A stretch of 64,000 nucleotides of DNA from Laceyella sediminis. Lineage in GTDB: Bacteria; Bacillota; Bacilli; Thermoactinomycetales; Thermoactinomycetaceae. Position 1 is the first letter of the stretch, and each line of letters starts with the position of its first letter. Below are positions 18,909 through 27,587 of the stretch, piece after piece. The stretch lies in contig NZ_PVTZ01000014.1 in NCBI RefSeq assembly GCF_003003125.1, forward strand, positions 1 to 64,000, given 5' to 3'. The notes under the pieces are model-generated. The model was not told where the DNA came from and ran no database searches. It worked only from the letters and a program-made list of their open reading frames with translations. Made by a program: the position numbers and the translations under genes.

Positions 18909-19580
18909 TTAAATGTTATTGGCCATAATCGTCACTCTGTTAGCTTTGAAATAAAAACTGTCCTCTTTACCTGATCGGTCTTTTTCTCGGTACTCTTCGA
19001 TTTTCAGATTGACTTTCCAATTACGATAAAAATAATTAACCAAATCGACTAAATAATCCGATGTAAATCTAGCCTCGTTTTCTATTACAATCTCATTACC
19101 ATCGTTTGACTTTCTCCAAATGTCAGTGAAGATGACAATATAGTGCCAGCCTTTTTTGTTTGTTTTTTCAATTAAAACATTAAGTAACTCTTCAACTTTG
19201 CTTCTTCTCAAAAAATGAAATACATCTTTGCAAACAACAACATCGTACTCTCCTTTTGGTTCAAATAAATTCAGGTCTCTTTCTATTATCGTTATATTTT
19301 CTTTTCCAGCAGTGGATTGCAGTCTCTCTTTAAAATAGTCTGGTGCAACATAGTCAACTGCCGTCACTTTAAATCCTTTTTGTGCCAGTGCTATTGAATA
19401 GTTACCATATCCATATCCCAGGTCGATTGCTCTTAACCCAATTTCACTTTCATAAGTATCCAATATTCTTTGAAAGTCTGGAGTAATACAACCCGTTAAA
19501 TTTTCCTCGATAGGTATTTGGTTTTTCAAAACATGATCATAAAATGACTTCACCGAACTTTGCGGTCTAATAATACGCAT
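18909..19580 (-). CDS. Class I SAM-dependent methyltransferase
   Basis: 223 residues. The SAM-binding motif I AIDLGYGYGNYSIALA is at about 48-63, followed by an acidic strand end (VTAVDY) and the motif DVVVCKDVFHFL. TehB/UbiE-like Rossmann fold; substrate not predictable. Position between a glycosyltransferase and a Gfo/Idh/MocA-like protein, with gaps of 16 and 17 bases, suggests it modifies a sugar or a glycan precursor. Confidence 0.85.
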   Translation of the reverse strand: MRIIRPQSSVKSFYDHVLKNQIPIEENLTGCITPDFQRILDTYESEIGLRAIDLGYGYGNYSIALAQKGFKVTAVDYVAPDYFKERLQSTAGKENITIIERDLNLFEPKGEYDVVVCKDVFHFLRRSKVEELLNVLIEKTNKKGWHYIVIFTDIWRKSNDGNEIVIENEARFTSDYLVDLVNYFYRNWKVNLKIEEYREKDRSGKEDSFYFKANRVTIMANNI

Positions 19581-19597
19581 AGCCTGCCCACCATTTC

Positions 19598-20968
19598 TTA
19601 AATAAAATCAAAAGTCACGGGATATCCTGGTTGTTGAATGGAAATGGCAAGAGCCTGTGTCAGCTTCATGGTCGGTAAATGATCCGCTAACAGGCTTCTT
19701 TCTTCTTTATCCAAGAGCCATCTCGTCATTAATTCGCGATTGCTGTCACTATGAAACAACCCGCTAAAAGTTCTGCATGTGTTATATTCGTCATTCGGAA
19801 GCAAAGATGCATTTGTTCGTGTGGAAACACGCGCAAAAGCATCGATTCGCTCCACTTCTTTGATCTTGCGAATCGGTACATCAAAACATTGGACATTAAC
19901 AGAATGGAGAGTAGATAGCTGCGCTTCAAGATCGACATTCGACACTCTCCCATTTTTATTATAGACCCCCTCAGGAAAATGCCTCCAAGATCGGACCGAA
20001 GGAGTGGTTTGTTCCAGAGATATAGTTCCAAGTGTTATGGTTCTTCCTGATTGTTTCTCTTTCATACAAAACGTTGTGGTAACGTCTGTTTCGCCATATT
20101 TAGATGAATTATCTCTGATTGAAGACCATTCGGGACGATTATCCCCGAACCTTTCACTAAATATTTTTGAAATTCGGTCGTTTTGATCCGAAGGGTAGGC
20201 AACATAAGAGCTTAAGGTCAACGTAAAACCGGCGTTCGGAAAAATTAATTTGTTAAGGCTGAGAAACTGAACAGTAAGGTCTATATAATGATAACCACCA
20301 TGCATAATCATCCCATAACCATATTTGTAAGGGTGATCTTCCCGAGATTCGTATTCATGATGGAGATTCCAAACACCTCCAGCATGTCGAAAGTGAAAGG
20401 ATGTCAGAGGGGCCTGTAGTTCGATCATTTTTGTTTTCAACGATTCGATCACGACTTCATTGTATATTTGATGATATCGGCTTAATGTCATAACCGAATG
20501 ATTAACCGGGTGTTTCTCTGATTCATCTAATAGGTATTGCATCACAGGCTCAATCAAGCGTGGCTCAAATCGGCCATTTTTCATTGGTGCCAGTATTGGT
20601 TTTTCAGTAAGGCTGGGAATTCCATTTTCCACGCAATACCTTAAGTAACCTTCATGCGCTTTCAATTCCGTGGCAATGTAAACTTTAATTGTTCCTTTTT
20701 TATCCCTCAACTCTCTAAATATGGGCTCAAAGTCTTCTCTGTTGGCCCACTGATCTTTATATTGAGGATTTGGCAGAAAAAAGGCGTTTTCCGGTTTCAA
20801 CGGGATTGATTTAATTCTTTTTAAAATTTCCCCTCGTTCCGATTCCAGATCAATGACGGAATATGAATCAATCGCTCCCAGGTTAATGGCATCTTGGATA
20901 CAAGATAAATATTTGTTTGAAACAATCTCATCAAAGCCAACAACAACTAAGTGAGGTACTTTTTTCAA
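19598..20968 (-). CDS. Gfo/Idh/MocA-like oxidoreductase (tentative)
   Basis: 456 residues. The N-terminus PHLVVVGFDEIVSNKYLSCI looks like a Rossmann strand-turn-helix, though without a clean GxGxxG. Residues 120-135 contain CVENGIPSLTEKPIL, the EKP signature of the Gfo/Idh/MocA dehydrogenases, and HGGYHYIDL near 230 resembles their substrate-site histidine region. It is longer than most of the family. Probably a sugar-nucleotide or inositol dehydrogenase working for the surface-glycan operon. Confidence 0.7.
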   Translation of the reverse strand: MKKVPHLVVVGFDEIVSNKYLSCIQDAINLGAIDSYSVIDLESERGEILKRIKSIPLKPENAFFLPNPQYKDQWANREDFEPIFRELRDKKGTIKVYIATELKAHEGYLRYCVENGIPSLTEKPILAPMKNGRFEPRLIEPVMQYLLDESEKHPVNHSVMTLSRYHQIYNEVVIESLKTKMIELQAPLTSFHFRHAGGVWNLHHEYESREDHPYKYGYGMIMHGGYHYIDLTVQFLSLNKLIFPNAGFTLTLSSYVAYPSDQNDRISKIFSERFGDNRPEWSSIRDNSSKYGETDVTTTFCMKEKQSGRTITLGTISLEQTTPSVRSWRHFPEGVYNKNGRVSNVDLEAQLSTLHSVNVQCFDVPIRKIKEVERIDAFARVSTRTNASLLPNDEYNTCRTFSGLFHSDSNRELMTRWLLDKEERSLLADHLPTMKLTQALAISIQQPGYPVTFDFI

Positions 20969-20991
20969 TTTGATTCCTCCCCGTTGTCCTT

Positions 20992-21897
20992 TTAACCAAA
21001 CGGCTTCCTGTTTTTGTCACGCAAACATTCTTCCTTTATCGTTGATAAATCAATCAATGATCCCCATTCGAAATCCCAATCTTCTGGAATGAACTTTTGA
21101 TATCCACTTGCATGGAAAAATGTTAATTCTCCAAATATAATCCGTTCACCTACACAATAAAAATCGACCCGAACTTCGCAAAAAGGCTCGGCCAATTTTT
21201 CTGCGATCGAGATCATTTCTTCTAAATTGACCGGTTTTTTTATTTCAAATGGAACAGGAGGATAGCGCAACCTAAACTCCATCAGATTCCAATTGATATC
21301 ATATATGTTTCGGCGATGATCCCCAAATCGCTCAACATCGACTTGAATATAATAGGCTTTTCCTCCAAAGCAAAAAATCTTATAATCATGAATCGATGTG
21401 CCATCCTCATTTTGAAGGAATTTTTCACAAAGGATTTTAGGCTGGATTTTAGAGTAATTCCATTCTCCCATCCAAAGTCCACATGTTTCCTTTAGCCATC
21501 TTGTTAATTGTTTTCTTGTCTTTTTAACATCTAATTCATTTTTATTTTTACAAATAATGTTGTATCCTGAACCATGGTTACACTTTAAAACAAACTGATC
21601 TGGCAATCTTTCAAAATCAATTTCCTCGACATGATTGTATACTCCATAAAGATCGTTGAGGATGCTTCCATGGCCTTTATCTTTTACGTATTCTCTGACT
21701 AGCCATTTATCGACACAAACTGTAAGCAAAGGATCACGCCAATTGTATTTTAGCCACTGGAGTTTTTCCGTGAATCGGACCGGATTATCCAGATTGAGAG
21801 TATAACCTGTATACCATTTGTATAAAAATTTTAGATATGCCTCATAATTGACTTTAAACAATACTGTCATGGCTTTTTTTCGGATCGAATTAAACAT
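20992..21897 (-). CDS. TupA-like ATP-grasp protein
   Basis: 301 residues; first gene of the glycan operon. The sequence pattern (FTEKLQWLKYN, then KWLVREYVKDKG, FVLKCNHGSGYN, KIFCFGGKAYYIQVD, VRVDFY and FGELTFFHASGY) is that of the ATPgrasp_TupA family, which is linked to teichuronopeptide and capsule biosynthesis, where it is thought to join an amino acid or peptide to a polysaccharide. Cytoplasmic. Starts ATG at 21897; no lesion seen. Confidence 0.88.
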   Translation of the reverse strand: MFNSIRKKAMTVLFKVNYEAYLKFLYKWYTGYTLNLDNPVRFTEKLQWLKYNWRDPLLTVCVDKWLVREYVKDKGHGSILNDLYGVYNHVEEIDFERLPDQFVLKCNHGSGYNIICKNKNELDVKKTRKQLTRWLKETCGLWMGEWNYSKIQPKILCEKFLQNEDGTSIHDYKIFCFGGKAYYIQVDVERFGDHRRNIYDINWNLMEFRLRYPPVPFEIKKPVNLEEMISIAEKLAEPFCEVRVDFYCVGERIIFGELTFFHASGYQKFIPEDWDFEWGSLIDLSTIKEECLRDKNRKPFG

Positions 21898-22039
21898 GAA
21901 TTCTCTCCTATCTCTTCTCTTTTATCGAGATATATCGAAAAAATGGATTGAACTTAGGAACACACAGAAACACATGTTCCTATATATTTCTCTTTTTATT
22001 AGCCGTCTCCTGCGTAATAGAATTAAATTTCTGTAAATA

Positions 22040-22285
22040 CTAGATAAAATTAAACACCTTAAATTCATTGCCATTTCGATCCACTACTATCCGCACACTA
22101 TCTGTCAAACCTGCCTCGGAATCTACTGTAAACTCACACCCGAAATTCGTTACATATCTCCCAAGACAGTCCTTATAAGCTCTGGTTGCATCGAGATTAA
22201 GGTTAATAAAATCCTCGATCGACTGAACGTGACCGCACTGCGGACATTCAAAGGTCGCTTTTCTCGACTCATCTCCAGTAACCAC
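22040..22285 (-). CDS. Small protein with CPQCG motif
   Basis: 81 residues from a GTG at 22285, directly preceded by an in-frame stop. CPQCGHVQSIEDF near residue 14 could be half of a zinc ribbon; two further cysteines are present but not in a CxxC pair. No strong ribosome binding site, so it may be the tail of a lost larger gene. Function unknown. Confidence 0.5.
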   Translation of the reverse strand: MVTGDESRKATFECPQCGHVQSIEDFINLNLDATRAYKDCLGRYVTNFGCEFTVDSEAGLTDSVRIVVDRNGNEFKVFNFI

Positions 22286-22309
22286 TCATCTTCTGTTTGC
22301 TTGATAATG

Positions 22310-22582
22310 TTATCGTACCCTTTTCATTATTTTTCTTGCATAGTAAAAAGTCACGATTGTGTTTACAATCCCAACAACGAGAAAGAGATCGAGGAGTAGT
22401 AGCTGAATAACGTCGTCCATGTCAAATAAAAAAATCATTAGAGTCATCAAGAGTAGAAAGTAATCAAAAAATGAGGTTTTATCAGCGATTTCATATAAAA
22501 GAGGATCTTTACTTTTCCTTAGTAAGAAAATCATTTTCCCTAGAGCACATAAAACCCCAATCACACCTAAGCCAACCATCAC
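22310..22582 (-). CDS. Small membrane protein
   Basis: 90 residues; ATG at 22582 with GGAGGT ten bases upstream. Three hydrophobic stretches (residues ~2-20, ~40-55, ~60-80) and a basic C-terminus, KIMKRVR, point to a small integral membrane protein. No family recognised. The next upstream gene on the same strand starts at 22956. Confidence 0.6.
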   Translation of the reverse strand: MMVGLGVIGVLCALGKMIFLLRKSKDPLLYEIADKTSFFDYFLLLMTLMIFLFDMDDVIQLLLLDLFLVVGIVNTIVTFYYARKIMKRVR

Positions 22583-22638
22583 GAGTGTTACCTCCTGGGT
22601 ACATCTTCGAAGAAATACGTTGTCGTGAATCCAATGTT

Positions 22639-22956
22639 TTATTCCTTCAACAGACCAGCAGCGGCCCTTCCTGTTACTGAGATGATATCTCCATCCCGAA
22701 TGACGTGCCCACTCAACAAATGAAAGTTTAAATACTTTCCATCCTTGGTTTGAAACGTAACGGAAATCGGTTCGTTGATTTCACTCAGCGGGATATGTCG
22801 AAAATGGCAAAGAATCTGTACCTCACCTTGTGCCAATTCATCATCTTCGTAAGGGACGGATGTAGCCAATACTTTATGTTGCGGAAGGATGGAGAAATCC
22901 TTCAAAAAAGCTCTCACTTTCTCTTCCGGTCCCTCTACCGTTAATCGCAACACCAT
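22639..22956 (-). CDS. Hypothetical protein, DUF3970-like (tentative)
   Basis: 105 residues, starts MVLRLTVEGPEEKVRAFLKD. The front resembles the gene at 23362-23652 (MLKLRVEGKAHQVGPFMTDL), so the two are probably distant paralogues. Such short 'LRVEG...V..F' proteins occur in Bacilli, some as DUF3970. No catalytic motif visible. Soluble. Confidence 0.6.
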   Translation of the reverse strand: MVLRLTVEGPEEKVRAFLKDFSILPQHKVLATSVPYEDDELAQGEVQILCHFRHIPLSEINEPISVTFQTKDGKYLNFHLLSGHVIRDGDIISVTGRAAAGLLKE

Positions 22957-23057
22957 CTAAACACCCTTTAACAGACTGGATACCCGGCATTTTGGTCCGA
23001 GTATCCAAGCCTTTTGTAATGTGTTTACCGCTTACCCATCATGACCATCCGCTTTTC

Positions 23058-23264
23058 CTACCACCAGAATTTCCTGAACAGCCCCAGATGATCAAAATCC
23101 CATCTAACACCCTTGCACTCTTCCAATGTGACCTGATGCACTTGCAAAAAACGTTCGATTCTTCTAGGATTTTTAATCTTTTTTCGTTTATTTCTGGAAG
23201 GACAAACAACAATAAGTTCTCGTTCTGATTCATCCCACCAGTAAATAATTTTTCCACTCTTCAT
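23058..23264 (-). CDS. Hypothetical 68-aa basic protein
   Basis: ATG at 23264 with GAGGT six bases upstream. MKSGKIIYWWDESERELIVV is followed by a basic stretch (RNKRKKIKNPRRIERF) and the C-terminus is rich in Trp and Phe. No family recognised. Lies between the two paralogous small genes on the same strand. Confidence 0.55.
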   Translation of the reverse strand: MKSGKIIYWWDESERELIVVCPSRNKRKKIKNPRRIERFLQVHQVTLEECKGVRWDFDHLGLFRKFWW

Positions 23265-23361
23265 TTAGGAACCTCTTTGATCTGGTTCCCTCTATCTCCC
23301 ATCCATGATATAATTAGGTAAATAACTCTGCTTTGTATGAGCCATTTTTCTGGCTCTTTTT

Positions 23362-23652
23362 TTATCCAGAAAAAATGTCAAAGGATTTACCGGCAAGAAT
23401 TGTTTTCCCTTCCTCGATTTCTGCAACAACCAAATCAAGCAGAGGCATTGTGATAATAGCTTTTCCCTCTCTCAAAAACTCAACAATTTTTACTCTACGA
23501 GATGGTTGCAGATCAATATCGCAAGTAATACAAACATGATCTTCATCCGATTGTGTCTCTTTTTGATGGAAATTAATCTTCGAATGATGATTAAGGTCAG
23601 TCATGAACGGTCCCACCTGATGCGCTTTACCTTCAACTCTCAATTTTAGCAA
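23362..23652 (-). CDS. Hypothetical protein, paralogue of the 22639 gene
   Basis: 96 residues, starts MLKLRVEGKAHQVGPFMTD and ends AGKSFDIFSG. Resembles the 105-residue gene nearby in its first 40 residues and in the spacing of its beta strands. Function unknown. Confidence 0.6.
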   Translation of the reverse strand: MLKLRVEGKAHQVGPFMTDLNHHSKINFHQKETQSDEDHVCITCDIDLQPSRRVKIVEFLREGKAIITMPLLDLVVAEIEEGKTILAGKSFDIFSG

Positions 23653-23920
23653 TGATCTTCACCCCCTATAAAATTTTTAGATTCCCATTCATTCTCCCAA
23701 TATTCGTGTTATTATTAAAATAACACCAACATTCTGATTTTCTTACTGGATGATCGATTACTTACATTATAAAACACAGGTGGATGTATTAGAATATTTA
23801 TAATTTCGTTTCATTTTAACTCACGAATTAAAAAAACGGGCTCATTTACCCTTACAATAAGAAATACCTATATTTTCGTACTACTTTTTTAAAGAAGTGA
23901 TTAAAAAACGGGAGGTAACT

Positions 23921-25326
23921 ATGAAACGAGAGCAAGACGATATATCTTTAACCCCAGAACAGATACGTAAGGTCGGATCGGTTTTACAAAGACTTCGTCT
24001 AAAGGGTGGTCACAAATTACAAGTTTTAGCGACAATGGGTAATATATCTGTAGCAACCCTTTCAAACATCGAAAACGGAAAAGATCATGTCACCGTTGAA
24101 AAAATTGAAGTCTATTGCAAATTGCTGAATACCTCTTTGCAGTATGTCTTAGAACTCATTGAAACAGCTGAAACGCTTAACTCGAAAGACTTACGCTATT
24201 TAAACCATGTTGAACGGTTAATCGAACTCCATAGCCCTGACCGTGCAGAAGAAAAACTAATTCAACTTACATTCGACCCATACGACCCTCTTTATATCGT
24301 TCAACAACTCATCTTCGGGAAATGTCACATCTATCGTAGGAATTGGAATTCTGCTCGAAAAAAATTTGAGTATGTGCTTAATCAATTGAACAGACATTTC
24401 GAATTTGATAAGAGCAATTTAGCTGCTGTTTGTCATTTGTACTTAGCCAAAATAGCTTTTTTAAAGACAAAAACCTTATTAAGGCGTTGGACCATATACG
24501 TTTAGGAAAAGAAGTTTATCAACAAGATGGCGACCGAGCTGGTATTATATACAATTTATTGATTAGCGAGGTTATCTATTTGGAAAAACTTGATGAAGAC
24601 GAGGATGCCTTAATAATTGTTCGGAAAATGCAAGAGGAAATTGGTTTAATCGATCATATTGACACCAAGTTACAAGTCTATGCCTTACACATTTTACTCC
24701 TCTTCAAAAAACGGCAATTCAAAGAAGCTCGTTCCTATGCAAATGAAGCTTTAGAAATTACACGAACCTGTAACCGTCCAGAACAAGCCTTAGAAATATA
24801 TACTCTGCTTGGCGCAATCTACAAAGAGTGCGGCGATTTATATGAAGCAGAAGAATACTACCTTTATGCTCTTGACTTAGAAGAGTTAGTTAGTAATGAA
24901 CATTTACTGGCTACCCCCTATATGCGTTTGGGCGAACTTTACTCTTTGAAAGAAGACTGGAACAGAGCAAAAAAAATGCTTGATAAGGCTGAAAAAATTA
25001 GCCGAGAAACGGAAGATCCATTCCGTCACATGGAAGTATTGGAATTGTACGGCGATTATTACATCCGTCGAAATGAATTACAAGAAGCGATCCCTTACTA
25101 TGAACAAGTTTGGGATTATGAAGAAAGATTACATCCGGAACAGCCCTTACCTGAGGTTCGAGAAAAACTAGCCTTTTGTTATCGGGCTGTAAATGATCCT
25201 AAATTTCATAAAATCGTGGCAAGGATGCTTGAACTTGATGTACAATTGAAACTGAAAATTACAAAAGGGGTGAATAACATGCCACACCATTCAATGAAAT
25301 TAGCTGGGGACCCACCGAATGACTAA
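23921..25326 (+). pseudogene. RRNPP-type regulator (HTH + TPR), split by a -1 frameshift
   Basis: ATG at 23921 with GGGAGGT upstream. The first frame runs to 24505: an XRE-type HTH (residues ~15-70, GNISVATLSNIENGKD) and the first TPRs. The second frame continues the TPR array (DALIIVRKMQEEIG, ANEALEITRTCNRPEQALEI, LGAIYKECGDLYEAEEYYLY) to 25326. The join is at T-TTT-TTA (24457-24463): in the -1 frame the sequence reads KDKNLIKALDHIRLG, giving one ~468-residue protein of PlcR/NprR/Rap type. T-TTT-TTA is a canonical -1 slippery heptamer, so programmed frameshifting, a one-T deletion or a sequencing error are all possible. The last 15 codons may be a peptide signal. Confidence 0.8.
25279..25326 (+). 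CDS. Candidate signalling peptide MPHHSMKLAGDPPND
   Basis: A 15-residue frame, in phase with the 3' end of the RRNPP regulator, with its own AAAAGGGGTG eight bases before the ATG. The second RRNPP remnant (46033-46092) ends the same way: AAGGGGGTG, ATG, then 19 residues ending AGDPPDL. Shared AGDPP and shared internal ribosome binding site suggest that a short peptide is made separately or that the C-terminus is processed. This is inference; no secretion signal is present. Confidence 0.4.
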   Translation: MPHHSMKLAGDPPND

Positions 25327-25416
25327 GCCATATTTAAATTCCGACCTAATTCTTAAATATATTGTCGGAATCGATTTGTACTATTCACTTGAACCAGATG
25401 GCATCATTTTTATAAA

Positions 25417-25450
25417 GAAGGGGAGGGTATTTCCATACTCCCCCTTTTAT
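25417..25450 (+). terminator. Terminator after the RRNPP gene
   Basis: GGGGAGGGTAT pairs with ATACTCCCCC, followed by TTTTATTT. It ends the plus-strand regulator transcript before the convergent amidase gene. Confidence 0.8.
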
Positions 25451-25467
25451 TTATTCTATACGCTTAC

Positions 25468-26193
25468 CTATAACTTTTTAAGGAGAATAACTTCTGCCTG
25501 CTTTTTTGTTGCTTCTAATACTATACCTACAATTTTCTCTTCATAAGCCGTGTCATAAATCACCTCCCCGTCCACCGTCACCCTATACATCGGCTTGTCC
25601 ACTTTCTCTTTCAACCCAAAAGCGGCTGCCACTCCTTTCACAATGACTCTAGCCAACCCATCCAAGAACCTCTGATCCCGCAACAGCTTATTTTCCCTTG
25701 GATTATCAATAAACAAGCATTCCAGCAAAACCGCACTCATCCTCGTGTCACGCAAAACGGCGATCCGGGAATGAGCCCCTTGGGTGTCATTTTTGGCTGC
25801 ATTCCCATGTGGACCAATCCTATATCCTTTCAGATATCCCAACACGCTTTCATTGATTGCCTTTTGAATCCGTTGCGTTTTGGCGGGAGCTCCTTTAGCA
25901 ATATAAGACTCAAAGCCTGAACCACCCCCGGAATTGCAATGCAAAGAAAGGAACAGATCCGCGTTTTTACTATTGGCGTATTTAATCCGTTTATATAGTC
26001 CTTCTGGCGGCCCCGGATAAGAAGACGACGTGTTCCGGTTCCGCGTGAAGCTGACCACTGCGTCTGGATACTTTCCAAAGTAATCTCCCACCAATTCCGC
26101 CAAAAGCAAACTCACATCGGCTTCACGCAAACCAAAGCCGGTCGCACCCGAATCCGGCCCTCCATGTCCAGGATCAATGATGATAGTCTTCAT
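25468..26193 (-). CDS. N-acetylmuramoyl-L-alanine amidase (Amidase_3), phage lysis cassette 1
   Basis: 241 residues. Cleaves the lactyl-amide bond of peptidoglycan. DPGHGGPDSGA (7-17) with H10, then E24, LSLHCN near 85 and the catalytic LLECLF near 160 are the zinc ligands and catalytic Glu of the Amidase_3 fold. The last ~45 residues start MYRVTVDGEVIYDTAYEEKI and recur in the second amidase (46157). There is no signal peptide; it overlaps the holin stop by four bases, the usual phage endolysin arrangement. Confidence 0.93.
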   Translation of the reverse strand: MKTIIIDPGHGGPDSGATGFGLREADVSLLLAELVGDYFGKYPDAVVSFTRNRNTSSSYPGPPEGLYKRIKYANSKNADLFLSLHCNSGGGSGFESYIAKGAPAKTQRIQKAINESVLGYLKGYRIGPHGNAAKNDTQGAHSRIAVLRDTRMSAVLLECLFIDNPRENKLLRDQRFLDGLARVIVKGVAAAFGLKEKVDKPMYRVTVDGEVIYDTAYEEKIVGIVLEATKKQAEVILLKKL

Positions 26194-26609
26194 TTTTTCT
26201 TCTCCTTTCCTCCACGTAAGATTTCAATTCCTTTTTTCAGTTCTGACGGAATCGGCAAACCCATTCGTCCTGAATTCTCCACAATAGACAAGGCTTCATT
26301 CGCCAAATAAAAAAACACCGCCCCGTCCCGGAGCAGGTGTCCATCTCCCAATAACGTATCAATTACATGGGCCACGACGACAATGGCAAAGATCATCACC
26401 TTTCTTGCAATCCCAAAGAAACCAGCATGACTGGATAGTTTCTCTTCTTTTCGGGCCGCGAGAAAACCGGTGACATAATCAATAGCAACAAAAATGAGCA
26501 ACGCTTTTAAAGCATCGGACCATCCACCAAAAAGTTGAGCGACGATCCCTCCAAGTACACCCACAGTAAACTTGAGCAAAAATTCTCCCCATTCGTCGGT
26601 GGTCAACAT
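26190..26609 (-). CDS. Phage holin (toxin-secretion/phage-lysis family), cassette 1
   Basis: 139 residues from ATG at 26609 (GGAGG 11 bases upstream), preferred over a longer frame to 26702 which overlaps the tail gene. Transmembrane segments: FTVGVLGGIVAQLFGG, ALLIFVAIDYVTGFLAA and VMIFAIVVVAHVIDTLLG. The DYVTGFLAA motif and the 'GDGHLLRDGAVFFYLANEALSI' block are typical of Bacteriophage_holin_4. It would open the membrane for the amidase. It lacks the N-terminal part of the longer reading; a near relative is at 46869-47294. Confidence 0.88.
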   Translation of the reverse strand: MLTTDEWGEFLLKFTVGVLGGIVAQLFGGWSDALKALLIFVAIDYVTGFLAARKEEKLSSHAGFFGIARKVMIFAIVVVAHVIDTLLGDGHLLRDGAVFFYLANEALSIVENSGRMGLPIPSELKKGIEILRGGKEKKK

Positions 26610-26665
26610 TTGACTCCACACCTCCGTAAACAGAAAAACCGCTTTGCCTCGCATCAGCAAAACGG

Positions 26666-27583
26666 TTAAAGTCCCTTGGATTCCCCCAATTTCATACACC
26701 AAAAAACCGGAGAATATAGCCCCGATGCCTTAATATTCAATGTCGCTCCACTGTCATTATAAGCGGTCACATAGACATAGTCGTCCTTCTGCAAGTCAAT
26801 CACCCGACGGGCAGAAACCCCCACATCCACCCCGACGACCCCGGCTCCACGACTCGAACCATGCGCGATCGCATCCACCGTTCCTCCACGGTTCCGAAAA
26901 AGAATAATCCGCCTCAGGTTATCCGAATTGGCTACCGTTTCCCATACGGTTGAACAGCCTACTTCATAAACTCCGTCTTCCCTAATCGTAATCCGGTCAC
27001 TAACCAGATGCATTCCAACTGGATTCAGTTCTTCCGTATCCCATGAGAGAGTGGCATTGGTTCCTGTCGCTAAACTTTTACTGGTGGAGTTCCGCAAAAT
27101 ACAGATCGGACGAAATCCCGCGTGGTTCGATGTCACCCTCCGATCCTTAATATCCGCCGCGGAAATGCTGCTGGCGTTGTTTGGCACTGTCACTTCTGCC
27201 AACGGAAGATCCCAAGTTGTGGAATTGTTAATGGGAACCGCATACGGTCCCTGGATAACGGTATACGTCATGAAATTGTTCGTAAAGTCAACCCGAAGTA
27301 CAATCAAATCAGTTCTTGAAGATCCCGATGTATTTGCATCGATCGGCAAGTAAATATAGTCCGCAGTGTGTTTCCACATGTGCCCCTTCACCCAGGCTTT
27401 TCCCGGAGCCACTTTCACTTGCAAACCCGTCCCCGGAGATACCGCACAATCCCCGGTTGATCCATCCATGATCGGTCCCTGAACAATAATCCCGGTCGAT
27501 CGCATATTTTCCATCATGTCGCGCCAATCCGCTTCATAACTTGGCGTATCATCCCAGGGAAAGGAGTTCACGATGGCTGGCAT
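26666..27583 (-). CDS. Phage tail fibre / baseplate-type structural protein
   Basis: 305 residues. N-terminal region MPAIVNSFPWDDTPSYEADW plus GLQVKVAPGKAWVKG is like the base of phage tail appendages ('structural protein' with a Gln/Val-rich beta region), and the C-terminal ~130 residues form a C1q/TNF-like jelly-roll (DRITIREDGVYEVGCS, then VYVTAYNDSGATLNI). Between the Gp37-like tail protein and the holin, as expected in siphoviral late genes. Confidence 0.75.
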   Translation of the reverse strand: MPAIVNSFPWDDTPSYEADWRDMMENMRSTGIIVQGPIMDGSTGDCAVSPGTGLQVKVAPGKAWVKGHMWKHTADYIYLPIDANTSGSSRTDLIVLRVDFTNNFMTYTVIQGPYAVPINNSTTWDLPLAEVTVPNNASSISAADIKDRRVTSNHAGFRPICILRNSTSKSLATGTNATLSWDTEELNPVGMHLVSDRITIREDGVYEVGCSTVWETVANSDNLRRIILFRNRGGTVDAIAHGSSRGAGVVGVDVGVSARRVIDLQKDDYVYVTAYNDSGATLNIKASGLYSPVFWCMKLGESKGL

Positions 27584-27587
27584 AGAC

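Noticed and set aside
23339..23363. Hairpin GAGCCA/TGGCTC followed by T run
   Set aside because: Looks like a plus-strand terminator but no plus-strand gene ends there; too little for a small RNA call.
27051..27353. Plus-strand frames inside the tail fibre gene
   Set aside because: Shadows of the well-supported minus-strand phage structural gene.
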